Assembly (NCBI GenBank): GCA_002633005.1
Contig: NMRA01000099.1
Coordinates: forward strand, 575,633 to 639,632
Reading direction: 5' to 3'
DNA: 64,000 nt
Origin: Phoronis australis
Lineage: Eukaryota > Phoronida > Phoronidae
Shown here: positions 36,601 to 46,408 of the stretch, one piece after another
Numbering within the stretch: position 1 is the first letter of the stretch
Layout of the letters: the number at the start of each line of letters is the position of its first letter
The notes under the pieces: generated by a model
What the model saw: the letters and a program-made list of their open reading frames with translations, nothing else
Database searches by the model: none
Told to the model about the DNA's origin: nothing
Made by a program: the position numbers and the translations under genes

Positions 36601-39600
36601 CTGTCTAATGTACCTTGCTTTGCTAATGGCTGCGGCCATGATTGCCTGGTCAGCTGAGTTAGTATACCATCCATTGACGTCAGTTCCACTCAAGACGATT
36701 CCAAATGGTAAGTGACAATCTGCAACGACAGAGGAAAACGTCATATAAGAAAAACATCTAAAGTAAAGGATCCATCTGAAGACGGATTTACTACCAACAG
36801 GCAATACATGCAATTTCAGTTTAAGTTGTTGTAGACATACAGTTTACTTACATCATAGCAGTATAACCTTCCTGCGCAAAATGTATACAATGGTTATTGA
36901 AAACTTACACGTCGCCCCAGGGATCAAAACTTCACTCAATTAACATTCAAGCATCGTTTTGTGGTAACCCTAAGTGATCAGCAAGAGGATTTTTTCAGAA
37001 ACAACAATGTACAGAATTACTAATCAAACCACCAAAAGTTCTAACTGGTGTTGGTCAGAAGATGTCAGATATTTCCATTCTAATCCGTTAATCCAGCTGC
37101 AAGTAATGCAATAAGGTGACCAAGGTTGTCTGACTGGCCGGTTCAGTTTTGAACAGCTCTAATGCAGACATTCTTGATAATCAAGAGCATTTTGATGTTC
37201 CCTGTTGTAACCCTCAACTCCCACAAAATGTTCACGAAATTCCCACAACCAAAATTCTGCTCCCAAAATTTGTCACCTTAACTTCTATTGACCAATATAG
37301 TGTGTTCCATGATCTCGTGGTAGCATAATATTGCACAACTGGCAAAAAGTCAAGTTCAAGTTGAACTTGAATAGGGGATTCTTGTGAATCTGAATCGCTG
37401 ATGTGAACAGAACCACTAAGAATAACAAAAATGCGTTCAATGAAGACTTAAGATGAGCCACGCCACCATTTTACAAGCAACACCACCTGCAGCTACTTGA
37501 TAAAGGCATCAGATGGATACAGCTGATGCAGTTCAAATTAGTGTAACATAATATATTAGAACTAGCACAATTTATGTTAATATGTGTGATGCAAAAGTTG
37601 TGGAACTACCTCAAAATATAGGTATCATTATAACCATTCATTTTCTTACATCTCTTGGCCGTACGCTTTATTGTTGTGAGAATGACTGTCAAAGATATAG
37701 AGAGCTCGAGCAAACAGTGAAAGTTATTAAACGTGAACAGTGCAGGGTGTTCAACAAATTTTGTCTACACGAGCTGTGACATCATGTACACATGTCTTCA
37801 AGAACATTACACCAACTGAAATTTACCACGTCAGCAAGCCACCTTATATTTTGACAACTTCACAGGGAATCCAGATGCAAGCCCTATGATTGTTAAGTTT
37901 GAAAACTGGGCTACAAAAGAGAGGGAAATTATACATTCATATTGTGTTCATAATCATGCATGAGGTGCTCTTTGAACCTCTTTCCTTGGATGTTAAAACA
38001 GAATTGATGGACTGAACGCACTTATTTTTCCTAGCTTGCAACATGTCACAATTTTAAAATCACCTATTAAAAAATTGCAAGCGGTCTGGTACACCTTGTA
38101 CCACACGCGCGCAAGCCACTCGGGTGGGCCCATTGCAGTGATCACATGGAACCATTTTAGGCTTTACTAATACACAGTAAAAACTGAGCCGAGGAGCTTC
38201 TCAGTAGCAGACCCCACTCAAGGGTCTAGCAATGTGCCCAAGTGGGACTCAAACCCGTGACCTTGGGTACAGGAAGCAGATACTAAGCCACACTCGCCTC
38301 CTCCGTCGAAAATACCTATTGAATGAACATACCTTTTAAAATTCGGCCAGAGTGAAGTGCATGGATACCAATCGCCATTACGACATTGTTGTCGGTGATA
38401 AGCTCCTTAAATAACTGTACAGTCAACTTGGCAGGATCTTGCACAAGACATTCATAACCGCAACTGACCACTGCATTCCTGGGGAAAATGTGTATGAAAT
38501 CAATGGCTACAGTATATTCCCTTTCATTTCGAAGCTGTATAGCAATCTGCACAAAATAAATAAGCTCAAATGCAAAGAGTTAAGTTGAATCACTGAATTT
38601 TTTAGTAGATTTTCCTTTTGGAAAAGCTGTCACAATCTTCCAAACGTTAAGATAATGCTTTACTTTACTGAAACCAAAAATAAAGAAAAAGCACATACAT
38701 ATGTCATGAGCAACCCATTTTGAGATCCATGAAAGGTCAAACCTTGTTATGTACGTGGTAGAGTAATGCAACTAAATGACATAGTGAACAAGGTATAGGG
38801 TCATTTGAATGACAGAATTGAGTTACAAAAACTTCCAGGCAGTCAGGTATTCCATATTTTGGTGCACGTTTGGAGAGGACCACAGGTAGACTAAATAGTG
38901 TCGAGTTCACCAATACTCTTACTCATCAGATTCCTAGCTGCATTTTGACTCAAGTCATCAGCTGACCCTATGATTAGAAGACAAAAACTTTGAGAACATG
39001 CCGCAGTACCAGTTTAGTGGTCATGACATCAGGCCACTTACAATGTCATATGTGCAGCTATGTTACTTTTGTACCCTAGTTTCCAGGTTAATGCTCAGGA
39101 TGCATGTGGAGAACTTCGGGCTTATACTGGTCACTGCTCTGATTCCCATAACCCCAGACAATTTTTATGATGCCTATTCAGCTCGACCTTTGTATTGATG
39201 TAGATCCAAGGTACCTAAACTACACGGTCAACAGAATCATAAACACGGGCACGGACGCATGAACACAACTCACGGACCTGCAAACACCGTCCACTGACTC
39301 ACAAACACGGTAACGGACTCACAAAACACGATACAAGGGACACGGACTCATATTCACGAGGAAACACAGTTAACGGACCACCAAACACGGGTCACAGACT
39401 CATCGGCTTCCTGGGTCAACTGACATCTTCATTTTGTCCGTAAACTGTGTTTGGCGGTCTGTTAACCGTGTTTCCTCGTGAATATGAGTCCATGTCCCAT
39501 GTATTTGGGTGCGTGGATCGTGTTTTGTGAGTCCATTCCCGTGTTTGTGAGTCAGTGGACGGTGTTTGCAGGTCCGTGAGTCGTGTTCATGAGTCCGTTG

Positions 39601-42600
39601 AACGTGTAGTTTAGGTACTGTGAGATCTGAGCTAATGAAGTGGAAAGGTAATAGTTTACACTACTGTCTCAACAACCATGATTGTTATTACATACAAATT
39701 AGTTTTCTCTGGCATTTGGACAGAGTTACTGGTACAGCCAGCAACTGTGGAGAGTAGTTTTAACTTAGTACATTTTAAATATTACAAATAATGACTAAGA
39801 AGTTAATTTTTGTGTTAAACCTGACCAAGGACTACTTCCCAAAGGAATATTGGTTTTAAATATGTTTCATACTGGTTTTTGTCATTTTTAATACTCCTAC
39901 TTCTTTTATTTTCTAACCGGAACGGGTTGATATCTTCTTATATTTTATTTTCAAACTTGAAGTACCAAAACAGTGTTCGATTTTCAACGAAAATTAGTTT
40001 AGTTAATTGTGAACCCATCCCTGAACTTTCCAGATTAGAGCTATGCTAAACATTTCACAGAAACGAAACTACACATGCCATTGGTTCAAGTTTAGTCTTT
40101 ATTAGAACTCAAGTCATAAAATATGCCAGTATACTAAAGTCCAAATATGGTAATAGCCAAACTGAAGATTTGGAATCTCTGGACAATTTTAGTTGTACTG
40201 ACTACATAACTACTCTAGCTTTTTGCCAGTCATAAAAAATGAAGAGCAGGCACAAGCTAAATACAACTGTGTCCTAGTAAAAATCTGGTAAAACAAGATT
40301 GAAAGAATACTAAAAGAATAACGCATGTGATATTGTTAACTCTGGTGAGCTTGTGCAAATCTACCGAGTATATCAATACGTACTGTCGTTTATCTTCAGT
40401 CATAATCAATGTTTGTCGTTTTTAGCTTAATTAGTTCATGAATTTTTAAAAATCGAAAACCTTACTTGGTTGTTTTTTCCAGTTGAATACCGCCGTGGTG
40501 TTTGTTTTTAACAAATATTATTTGTTAACGGATTTTGAAAATTCGCCATTATGTACAGGCAAAGATGTTTACTATAGTTTATGGTCAGCTAATTACACTT
40601 AATTAGGTCTTGCTCACACCGGACAATGCGGTCATCAAAACTATATCCAACTCTGGCACGGCGCTCTCTTTGATCCTGGTAAAAGAAGCTCAGCAGGACG
40701 AGTAGTAAAAATTTCCACGTCTTTAGAAATGCGTGACACTTCCTTGTAAGCGTATTATTCACTGTATGCGGTTATTCCGAGATAGGGGCAATTTATATGA
40801 AAATTTCAAAAATGTGACGGACGTTGAATCAAAGAAGGATGCTTAATTATGGTATGGCTACAGCCAGCAGTTCTTAGTGTGTCATTTCAGGTACTTCACT
40901 TAAAGTCACATAGGACCTTATCTACAGATCTATGCATTCAGACAGATATTTACAAAACTATAAAATTTAACTTTGTAGTACTAGTAAAAGTTTATATCTC
41001 ATGACAGCGTTCTCCCGTTCAGTGACTTTACCCGACGTAAAGGGTTGTGAGCCTGTGATGACATCTAGCTCCTTTGTTAACTGCCAAGCACAGTCTTTTG
41101 TCTGGTATGACAACAGGCATGCCAATTATCTACCACTATTACAAACCACAGTCAAACCCAGAGCAAATTGGTATGTTAGGAAAGCATAGATTGTCGTAAC
41201 ATCGGTTACGGATTCTGCGATTTTGGCGATTTAAAAATTAAACATGATCAGCATTTGATGAGGAATTCAGAAATTCTATTGGTTTATGTTCAAATATGTT
41301 TTAACTTAAGTTATATGTTTCACAGCACAGGCTAGATACGATCTTATTGGAGATTAGAGCAATTATCGAACAAAAGAGAGCTAGCCCTCCAACCATAAGT
41401 GTAAGATATTGGCTGCAGGGTCATCTTCCCAAGTTGTTGGGCTATAGTATCAAACAAGTTGGGATCAATGGGAAAATGTAATGTTATGATATTAGTAAGC
41501 CCATAGAATTTGATTTTTAACTACAATCCGATCTGCCATTGACTGGGTCGGCACATGACAATGTCTTTTTAGTAAAATTTAGGGAAAAAAGGCAAGTACA
41601 AGAAAACGGCATTAATATCATGACCAAGCAGGGCTATCTGACAAACTTTCCTCGTGGTGTCAATGCTGTACTAGTGGTGATTGAATTGTGCATGCGTCGC
41701 TGTCTGCATGTAAACAGCTGGTAAAAAGATGGAATTGTTATCAAAATACGTTGGCGCGATAAGCCGTTTTCCCTGGGTGCAAATCTTCCAAAGGTGGTCA
41801 CAAATTCTCAAAATACCCAAGGTTACTGCAGCCATAGAGAATTGCAATCAAAAGGGTCAACCAAGTGACAAAAAGTGTTTGGATGCCAAAGCTTCACGCC
41901 CCGTGCGAGGTGTATGTATTTCCATGGAGAGACTACATAATCATGTTACTTGGTAAGTTTTTAGTAATTAGTTTCTATCAACATCGTTCAGTCATGTTAT
42001 CCCCACCAGTTACCTCACTGAATAACAAGTTTATTCACTGGAACTAAGTGTTTCTTTTCAGAAACTCACCTGGGACCCAGATGGTAGGCTAGCAGCACAT
42101 ATTCACATATCATCCTGGGTAGGAGTGCTCCCAATATAAGAGGTGTATGGGACGTGCTTCTCAGAAGTCTTTTTCACAGCAGCTACTCTTCAAAACTATG
42201 CTATGTCCAATAAAATTATCTAGATGAGTGAGTGTCCTCATTTTATAGCAGACCCCACCCCCCAGGACTACCAGATTAGTTACAGAATTAACATGAATGC
42301 GCTATTCAGTTAATTCGTAATACTGCATTGGAATAACTATTGACACCTAGAATGAATTTCACTTCTTGAGATCAGAAACACATTTTAGGCGCCATGAAAA
42401 ATACACATTCTTAAATCACTTTTAGCCCGTGTCACATATTTCAATTCAGATCTTAAATAAGGCTTGGGTACAAAGATTATTAGTTTATACAAATAAACAT
42501 GAAGACAAAATGTCAAGTATGTTCTGCCTTACAAAAGTAGTTTTATCTTGTGTTATCTTTTATAACTTGCTAAATATTTCTCTGACAATTCTGTTACGGG

Positions 42601-45600
42601 TGAGAGAAAACAACTGAAACCAGCTGCCTTACCGTCTATTTTATCTTTTGACAAAGTGAAAAGCAGTCCTTCAGCAATAACCCGAGAGAACTGAACCTCT
42701 CAATTCAGAAAGTCAGCCCTTGACATCCCCGATTGTGGCTTCTGTTGCATTGGGAAAATTACAATTGTTTTTAACAATGTTGTTCCTTTGTATGAATGTG
42801 GTTGTTCAGTTTGCCATTTTGTCTTTAAATACGCTGATTATTGTTTATTCTCAAATCTTGTGCATAGTAGATTCTTATCCATCTAGCTACGATTGAAAAA
42901 GTACTATGCTTGCATGTGGAACTTTTGTTATAGACAAGTTAACACAAAACATAAGACTGTTCGAAGACCTTCTTAAGAAAGATCTAAAAATAGTTACACA
43001 CATAAACAAATCAAATACAAACAAAAATAATACTTCATTTTGATCGCCGTATATTTCTATAGGTCAACAGGAAAATCACAATTCGCAAGCGTAATCGGTA
43101 ATCATTTCAGCTTTATAGAGAAGCAGCACAACTGCACTGTATGGGACTTTAAAACTGAAGAAATATTGTGGTTTAAATAATTAGTGACAAACTGTCCTGT
43201 TGATAAAAATTTATTCGATCATCAAAGTGTAACATTAAAGAACTTTTTAATGACAATAAGACAATCGATGCAGTCACTGAATGTTATTTCCACATAATGT
43301 GTACCAAACTGAAAAGTTTTTACCATTTAGTATAAAGCCTTTCTTTTGAAAGGAAAAGTTAATATCACTCAGTGAGAAAGGACATGTGTTTATACCAGAT
43401 GCTTTTGGTTTTCACTTCACTGGGATCTAGTTTCAATGGCCTATAGAAGCGCTTGTAAAAAAGCTTAAGTTTCGGCATGTGGCGTTCCTTTTTGTAACCT
43501 CATTCAGCCTCAATAACATCCACAATTAGATCCTTGAAGGTAAACACAACAGCATATCACTTGACTCGCTTCGTGCCCAAAATCTGACCCTGAACTAGAC
43601 CACAGTGTTACTACCTAGGTCTTCTTTAGCTTCAGTCCTTCATGGTTCTTCCAGGAAAGGAAATAAGCCATTGTTGTCCACGCACATGACTCATTGCCTA
43701 TGAAAGGGCATCCTCACCATTGAGTCTGGCTGGTGTAGCAGTCAGATATAGTTCCTCTTCACACACACAAACAATCTACAGGAACATTTTCTCATGGTAA
43801 CTTAGTACTGCGATTCACATTTCTCCAGGGCCACTGGCTTGTACATTGTGCAATGCAGCACTGCTTGTGTGTGGAGATGCTGTGGGAAGAGAAAGGAGTA
43901 ACAAAGCTTGTCTATGTTGCGACTTAAAGTGGCCTACAAAATGTCACTGAACCTGGAACAAATATTGAAACATGAATAATTAAGTACTCCAGGTTGGGTC
44001 AAAAATGTTGCCACTGATATCTGTTGGTAACTGCTCTAGAATTTCACAAAAACTTAAGTAATTAGTGTTACCAGAAAGCAAGGGTGTATATAATAATAAT
44101 AATAAAACTGCATCTTTATTCTTCATTCCTAGCCATAACAATTCTTCAAACGCATCACTTGCCTCCAAATAAGGAAGTCATTTGAGACACCTTCAGACCT
44201 TTGTTACCCATTTTCAAGCCTTTTGATTTTTTATACTTTCGGTAACTTTAAACACCGATTACAAATTCATGGGTTTGCCAAGCACACCTCTGGTCTAAGG
44301 CTTAGGGAACCATTTCTCAGATTTTTTTTATTTTTCTTCTGATAGAAGACATGAAGACTTGGGTTATTTAAAAATGATGGATAATCTTTCTGTTCTTTAA
44401 GAGTAATAAAAATGGTAAGCCACATTTGCTTGCGTACTGGCAGTAAGAATAATATGTTCAAATACAACCTCACTGGTATGTTCACAGCAAAAATGCAATT
44501 TTCACGAAAAAATGACAGTCATATGAATTTATAAACGCCGACTTGCAACATTTCAAGGCATGAGTTAAGACTGTTCAGTCACTGAGAATTCAAAAAATGT
44601 CATATATTTTTATGGGTCTGCAATGGATAGCAAAACAGTTTCATGAAACTTGAAAGAACTTCATGAAGGTCAAGAATTGCGTCACTATGCTCTTTCCCCT
44701 GGACACTGTTACCTGTTATTTCCACACATTCAGTTGCACCAAATTTTACAACCCCAATCCCTTATGCCAACCTCCTGCTAAAAACCTGAATGAGTAAATA
44801 AACATAACAAAACAACTTACATACCTTTCTTTAAAAATAGCTGTCTCTTACTCTTTTGAAAGGCTTTGTTCGTTGTCTCCGATATACAAAATAGGCTTCG
44901 ACAACAGATCTGCACTGGATGGGAAGATCTTGCTGGTTAGCTGCAGTCAACTGCTTAAAACCAATTTTTGTACATTCAGGGACGGTTGCAGAAGCGATGC
45001 ATATTTCCTCTGTACGGTACTGGCCCTCAAACCTAATAACCAAAGGTCAGGTGAAAACAGACATGACATATTTCCATGTCAACGTTTAATAGATTTCCAG
45101 ACGATTTAGCATAGGGAGTAAACAAATAGTCTAATGGATATTTGCCACGTACCCTTTGGGCTTGGATTGTAATCTTACCTCACTAACCATTATCGAGCTG
45201 ACAGCACAAACATTCAGCATTGATTGATGTAAACTTTCATTGATAAACCTCTTAGAAATCATTTCAAACAATAATACTGCTCTGATGTATGAAAAGATCC
45301 CGAGTGCTACGTCACGTATCGTAACACACATCACAACAAACAGTGATTAACCCGACTGGCAACTGCCACGAAGTTGACATCGGCCAATACCATCACAGGC
45401 ATCAGTATTGTAAACATGGAATAATCATTAAAATAATAAAAAACCTTACCTTTCTATAAGGTCATGCTTACTTCTTCTCATAGAAGCACCCTTTTCAAGC
45501 AATCACAGATTCAGTTAGCATGGCTGCAAGCCATTTCACCATGTATTTAAAGGGCTCGTGAAATCAAGGCTGCTTAATCTGTCACCACTAGTACATGCAA

Positions 45601-46408
45601 TTGTTGAATAGCCCCATTTCATTTGCTGTAAAGGTTCAAGATGAAATCTCAAAAATGCAGTTGCAATTTCTAAATTTTGATTTTGTTTAGTTTCATCTAG
45701 GACTGATATGAAATTATGATAAAACTGTCAGGTTTCATGCATTTTTTCATTTTTTCATGAAAATCATTAAAAGTTGATAGCCCTGTTGGAAAAATAAATC
45801 AATTTAAAAACAATCCAGAGTCAGTCAAATTTTGGACATTGTTCTAGGGTCTTGAACTTAAAAAGTGTTGTTTCTCATTTTTCTGCCATACATTATTTTT
45901 TAGGGTTCAGAAGATGTCTGCAAGATTGTGATACAAGAAACATTTTGCAATGAGATAAGTAATTCCTACAAGTTTCGCCCACCGAATAACAGACCCGATA
46001 TTCAGTGCATCTCTAAATGAGGGATCACTATATTCGACAAGTACCTGTAAAAAGAATCAAGACGTTTGTTTTCCTTTTTTAACTTATTGTTGACTTCTGC
46101 CCCTCTGGCTCTTCAAGGTGACCTGCATCAAATAAAGCCTATTTGAATTGTCTGGGTTGGCCAATATATGTACATGCCCGGTAGTATGTGCTGAAAAATG
46201 AGATTGCGATAATCTTCCGTGGTTGAGCCACAGGCGCATAAGTGAAATTGAATCAAATCAGGCAACAAGATGTTGGCCTATATTGCCTAGAGTATAGGAC
46301 TATAGGAAAATACACTCACTGAAGACGGAGCGCATGTATGGTGTTTCCGCAGTGTCGTTTGAGAGGGGACAAAATCGCAATGCATCTCTTTTTCTTTTCC
46401 CCAGACAT
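15422..46408 (-). CDS. GLT1D1: GLT1D1-like GT4 glycosyltransferase, 11 coding exons
   Basis: The coding exons, 5' to 3' on the minus strand, are 46320-46408, 38333-38478, 36614-36719, 35720-35771, 34088-34124, 32932-33078, 31275-31336, 29558-29601, 22418-22538, 19388-19486 and 15422-15607. They total 1,089 nt and 362 aa, close to the roughly 346 aa of human GLT1D1. All junctions are GT-AG and every phase matches. The N-terminal Rossmann half has a first strand ending in HCGNT (19-23), AIGIHALHSGR in the second exon, and GTDVN in the third. The C-terminal half has GGIRPVKDP (176-184; R179 and K182 fit the GT4 nucleotide-diphosphate site) and E260-x7-E268 (EGCSQAILE). There is no signal peptide or membrane segment, so it is probably cytosolic. 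The family's donor and acceptor are poorly defined. It is divergently paired with SLC15A4. The family assignment is firm; exact start and splice choices are by eye. Confidence 0.9.
16440..16455. repeat. Poly(G) run containing an N
   Basis: A run of G is interrupted by one N at 16451. It looks like an unresolved homopolymer. It lies in GLT1D1 intron 10. Confidence 0.9.
16560..17290 (+). repeat. Diverged tandem array of about 150-bp units with CCACTAGG-type blocks (array A)
   Basis: Successive diverged units contain AAAACAAAATTGCCACTAGG-like blocks followed by GTCCGAAAA-like, AATTTCATGAAAATCC-like and GAAGATACAGAGG-like segments. Anchor blocks are at 16571-16584 (CCACCAGGAGGTGC), 16715, 17002 (GCACTAGGTGGCAT) and 17143. 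It is the same family as array B at 27.2-28.3 kb. It lies in GLT1D1 intron 10. Confidence 0.65.
19165..19202. repeat. (TGTC)n-like microsatellite
   Basis: A short run of TGTATGTCTGTCTGTCTG type degenerates into CCTGTCCGTC. It lies in GLT1D1 intron 10. Confidence 0.7.
19388..19486 (-). CDS. GLT1D1: GLT1D1 exon 10
   Basis: This is an exact 33-codon, phase 0/0 exon covering residues 269-301. It reads LLGVPVMVRRNPGNMAL then NNETGLVFSSKQ (human EVPVLARNIPGNAAV then EVTGLLFSNPQ). The acceptor is ACCTTTTCAG and the donor AAACAG/GTATAA. Confidence 0.95.
19497..19623. repeat. 64-bp tandem duplication
   Basis: Two adjacent copies (19497-19560 and 19561-19623) of a 64-bp unit starting ATGGAGGACATATC differ at only a few bases. 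The repeat begins about 10 bp upstream of exon 10 on the minus strand, so it may cover the branch-point region. Confidence 0.85.
21346..21446. repeat. 48-bp tandem duplication
   Basis: CGTCACAAATCTGTTTG starts at 21346 and 21394, and a partial third copy (CGTCA) starts at 21442. The period is exactly 48 with about one mismatch. Confidence 0.9.
21640..21960 (-). repeat. Inverted copy of the CCACTAGG repeat family
   Basis: Read on the minus strand, the segment shows the same order of blocks as arrays A and B, including CCACTAGGTGGGGC (21889-21902 complement) and a GAAGATACAGAGG-like stretch. Just to its left is an AAAAAGTAGG-type A-rich tract (about 21590-21650), also seen around the 25-26.6 kb foldback. 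Confidence 0.55.
22418..22538 (-). CDS. GLT1D1: GLT1D1 exon 9 (E-x7-E donor motif)
   Basis: The exon encodes residues 229-268. It includes GLPVEDIHAIVTQCCFVINT and then SVAEGCSQAILE. E260 and E268 form the GT4 E-x7-E motif that binds the nucleotide-sugar donor (human SVSEGMSAAILE). The acceptor is TGTTTTAG and the donor TTGGAG/GTAGTG. Confidence 0.95.
24071..24245 (-). mobile_element. MITE family 'TTGACC', copy 1
   Basis: The ends are TTGACCTATCGCAAG and its reverse complement. The interior shares GTCGACAAACAAACAA and CGGGTAAAATGG with the copies at 30807-30960 and 35867-36040. This copy is in the opposite orientation to those two. It lies in GLT1D1 intron 8. Confidence 0.8.
24555..24640 (+). 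repeat. Dispersed TTTTCTTGATTCTGA repeat, copy 1
   Basis: Shares 'ACTTGGGAC...GAAATTC' and AATTTTCTTGATTCTGAA with 32590-32900 and 47750-47960. It is a low-copy dispersed family of unknown class. Confidence 0.5.
24951..26882. mobile_element. Large nested foldback element
   Basis: Arms of roughly 0.7 kb (about 25130-25840 and 25935-26652) are imperfect reverse complements of each other. Landmarks occur in mirror order: AGTTGGAGA at 25130 and TCTCCAACT at 26644; ATCACCTACC at 25201 and its complement near 26584; ACAATCCTGGG and CCCAGGATTGT. Each arm also repeats a block around GGGTTTGCAGATAAGAC twice, giving an inner palindrome. Flanking AAAAAGTAGG tracts and a perfect 16-bp inverted pair, CAGGCTTTCAAGCATT (24951-24966 and 26867-26882), may mark the true ends. 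No transposase is seen. It lies in GLT1D1 intron 8. Confidence 0.75.
27200..28290 (+). repeat. Tandem array B of about 150-bp units with CTCF-like core blocks
   Basis: Seven diverged units spaced mostly 138-155 bp, each with a block of CCACTAGRKGGCGC type: 27215-27228 (CCACTAGATGGCGC), 27418-27431 (CCACCAGGAGGCGC), 27570-27583, a decayed one at 27702, 27855-27868 (CCACTAGGAGGCGC), 28013-28026 and 28163-28176. Between them recur TTAGAAGATACAG-, AAATTTCATGAAAATC- and CATAGAAACACA-like segments. It lies in GLT1D1 intron 8. Confidence 0.75.
28626..28769. repeat. 48-bp minisatellite, three copies
   Basis: CTACGCATGGGCCAGG begins copies at 28626, 28674 and 28722. The units are almost identical, with one G/A difference in the third. 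It lies in GLT1D1 intron 8, about 0.8 kb from exon 8. Confidence 0.92.
29558..29601 (-). CDS. GLT1D1: GLT1D1 exon 8, micro-exon (44 nt)
   Basis: The exon encodes LDEEYFPKFKSAIE (214-227) plus two bases of Glu228. The human counterpart is VDPVFTREV. The acceptor is GATTTTCCAG and the donor GAAGA/GTAAGT. It is the last exon before the 7 kb, repeat-filled intron 8. Confidence 0.87.
30190..30660 (+). repeat. Dispersed repeat 'CAGCGTT', copy 1
   Basis: About 0.47 kb, from ACAGCGTTTTCCCGTTCAG through GACAACAGGCATGCCAATTA and GAACAAAAGAGAGCTGGCCC, is repeated at 41004-41480 with moderate divergence. Partial copies occur near 30000-30100 and 30690-30800. No coding capacity is seen. Confidence 0.7.
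30807..30960 (+). mobile_element. MITE family 'TTGACC', copy 2
   Basis: A shorter, more diverged copy (154 bp). The left end reads TTGACCAATCACAAGCTCCG, the interior GTCGACAAACAAACAA, and the right end GATATGTCAA. It is inserted within a chain of the CAGCGTT dispersed repeats. Confidence 0.7.
31275..31336 (-). CDS. GLT1D1: GLT1D1 exon 7 (62 nt)
   Basis: The exon encodes residues 194-213, after split Asp193. It ends in the strand FLCIIGPV, matching the (L/V)xVGP strand before the variable loop in GLT1D1. The acceptor is TTGTTTTCAG and the donor GTA/GTAAGT. Confidence 0.9.
31747..31874. repeat. 128-bp direct duplication, copy 1
   Basis: The segment recurs at 32095-32222, an offset of 348 bp, with one mismatch. 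The second copy starts immediately after an N at 32094, which points to an assembly join. Confidence 0.95.
32095..32222. repeat. 128-bp direct duplication, copy 2, beside a single N
   Basis: Nearly identical to 31747-31874. The N at 32094 immediately before it suggests the two copies are overlapping contig ends or haplotypes rather than a real duplication. It lies in GLT1D1 intron 6. Confidence 0.95.
32590..32900 (+). repeat. Dispersed TTTTCTTGATTCTGA repeat, copy 2
   Basis: Contains AATTTGGGAC..GAAACTCC, ATTTTCTTGATTCTGA and TTCAATCTACA segments shared with 47750-47960 and 24555-24640. It abuts GLT1D1 exon 6. Confidence 0.55.
32932..33078 (-). CDS. GLT1D1: GLT1D1 exon 6 (nucleotide-binding R/K)
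   Basis: The exon encodes residues 145-192. It starts the second Rossmann domain and contains IFGWIGGIRPVKDPLFVV, with R179 and K182 (human LFVAGLRRVKDPLYLV). These are the basic residues that contact the donor diphosphate in GT4 enzymes. The acceptor is ATGTTTTAG and the donor TTTCAG/GTATTG. Confidence 0.93.
33395..33570 (+). repeat. Single unit of the CCACTAGG repeat family
   Basis: One unit with TTGCCACTAGGAGCACAGC at 33441, then TTCCGAAACTCC, AAACACACCTGCCAAATTTC and TTTAGGAGACACAGCTGCAG, as in arrays A and B. The CTCF-like block here lacks one G. Confidence 0.6.
34088..34124 (-). CDS. GLT1D1: GLT1D1 exon 5, micro-exon (37 nt)
   Basis: The exon encodes PQVKGKISRICH (132-143) plus the first base of Gly144. 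The human protein has PHAKGKVYVQSQG here, and the following exon resumes at the right residue. The acceptor is a strong polypyrimidine tract, TTTTTTCCAG, and the donor CACG/GTAATT. At 37 nt it is shorter than the usual exon-definition size. Confidence 0.85.
35720..35771 (-). CDS. GLT1D1: GLT1D1 exon 4 (52 nt)
   Basis: The exon encodes residues 115-131 plus one split base. It aligns with the human AFTESMKEMAQAQW helix: the read segment is ALTLTQAGIDQASNTW, ending on the conserved Trp. The acceptor is GATTACAG and the donor CCTGG/GTATG. It was found by its position and phase between exons 3 and 5. A MITE copy begins 96 bp away, inside intron 3. Confidence 0.85.
35867..36040 (+). mobile_element. 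MITE family 'TTGACC', copy 3
   Basis: 174 bp, with left end TTGACCTATCGCAAGCTCCG and right end AAAATCCTGGCGAAAAGTCAA. It aligns end to end with the reverse complement of copy 1. It is in GLT1D1 intron 3, 96 bp from exon 4. Confidence 0.8.
36614..36719 (-). CDS. GLT1D1: GLT1D1 exon 3
   Basis: The exon encodes residues 80-113, with split codons Asp79 and Ser114. The LPFGIVLSGTDVN block is one of the most conserved GLT1D1 signatures (human VPFILVFGGTDVN). The acceptor is TCGTTGCAG and the donor GCAAG/GTACAT. Confidence 0.93.
38185..38300 (-). mobile_element. tRNA-derived SINE head
   Basis: On the minus strand an A-box-like TGGCTTAGTAT (38280-38290) is followed 24 bp later by a B-box-like GGTTTGAGTCC (38245-38255), the arrangement of an internal Pol III promoter. 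There is no cloverleaf that I can support, so it is a SINE rather than a tRNA gene. It lies in GLT1D1 intron 2, just before exon 2's donor. Confidence 0.5.
38333..38478 (-). CDS. GLT1D1: GLT1D1 exon 2
   Basis: The exon encodes residues 31-78, with one split base at each end. The acceptor is TTTTCCCCAG and the donor AAAAG/GTATG. It carries the CGYEC...D segment, where human GLT1D1 has GHVCVLKD, and the GIHALHSGRIL strand and helix (human ALHLYRGGRLL). It is 7.8 kb from exon 1 across intron 1. Confidence 0.9.
39211..39618. mobile_element. 408-bp foldback hairpin of short CACGG-type repeats
   Basis: GTACCTAAACTACACG (39211-39226) is exactly reverse-complemented at 39603-39618, and the arms remain similar inward to about 39390 and 39438, leaving a loop of roughly 45 bp. 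Each arm is itself an irregular array of 20-25-bp units like ACGGACTCACAAACACGG. It lies in GLT1D1 intron 1. A related sequence begins at 63797. Confidence 0.85.
41004..41480 (+). repeat. Dispersed repeat 'CAGCGTT', copy 2
   Basis: Second long copy of the family at 30190-30660, sharing CCCGTTCAGTGACTTTACC, GACAACAGGCATGCCAATTA and GAGCAATTATCGAACAAAAG. It lies in GLT1D1 intron 1. Confidence 0.7.
44090..44106. repeat. (ATA)n microsatellite
   Basis: About five ATA units in GLT1D1 intron 1. Confidence 0.8.
46320..46408 (-). CDS. GLT1D1: GLT1D1 exon 1 (start codon)
   Basis: The ATG is at 46406-46408. The exon encodes 29 residues and two bases of codon 30. A basic stretch (EKKKR) is followed by the first beta strand and the glycine loop RHCGNT, which matches the GLT1D1 N-terminus. 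The donor reads TTCA/GTGAGT. The split codon CA/G gives Gln30, and exon 2 continues the family alignment without a gap. That continuity is why I chose this start over the open segment at 45970-46044. Confidence 0.85.

Noticed and set aside
45970-46044. Open 25-codon segment on the minus strand with good acceptor (TTTTTACAG) and a GTAGGA donor, resembling an N-terminal GT4 piece (NIGSVIRWAKL)
   Set aside because: It joins neither exon 1 nor exon 2 in a compatible phase; inserted between them it gives an in-frame stop. Exon 1 at 46320-46408 joins exon 2 directly and aligns better with GLT1D1. It could be a poison exon but has no support.
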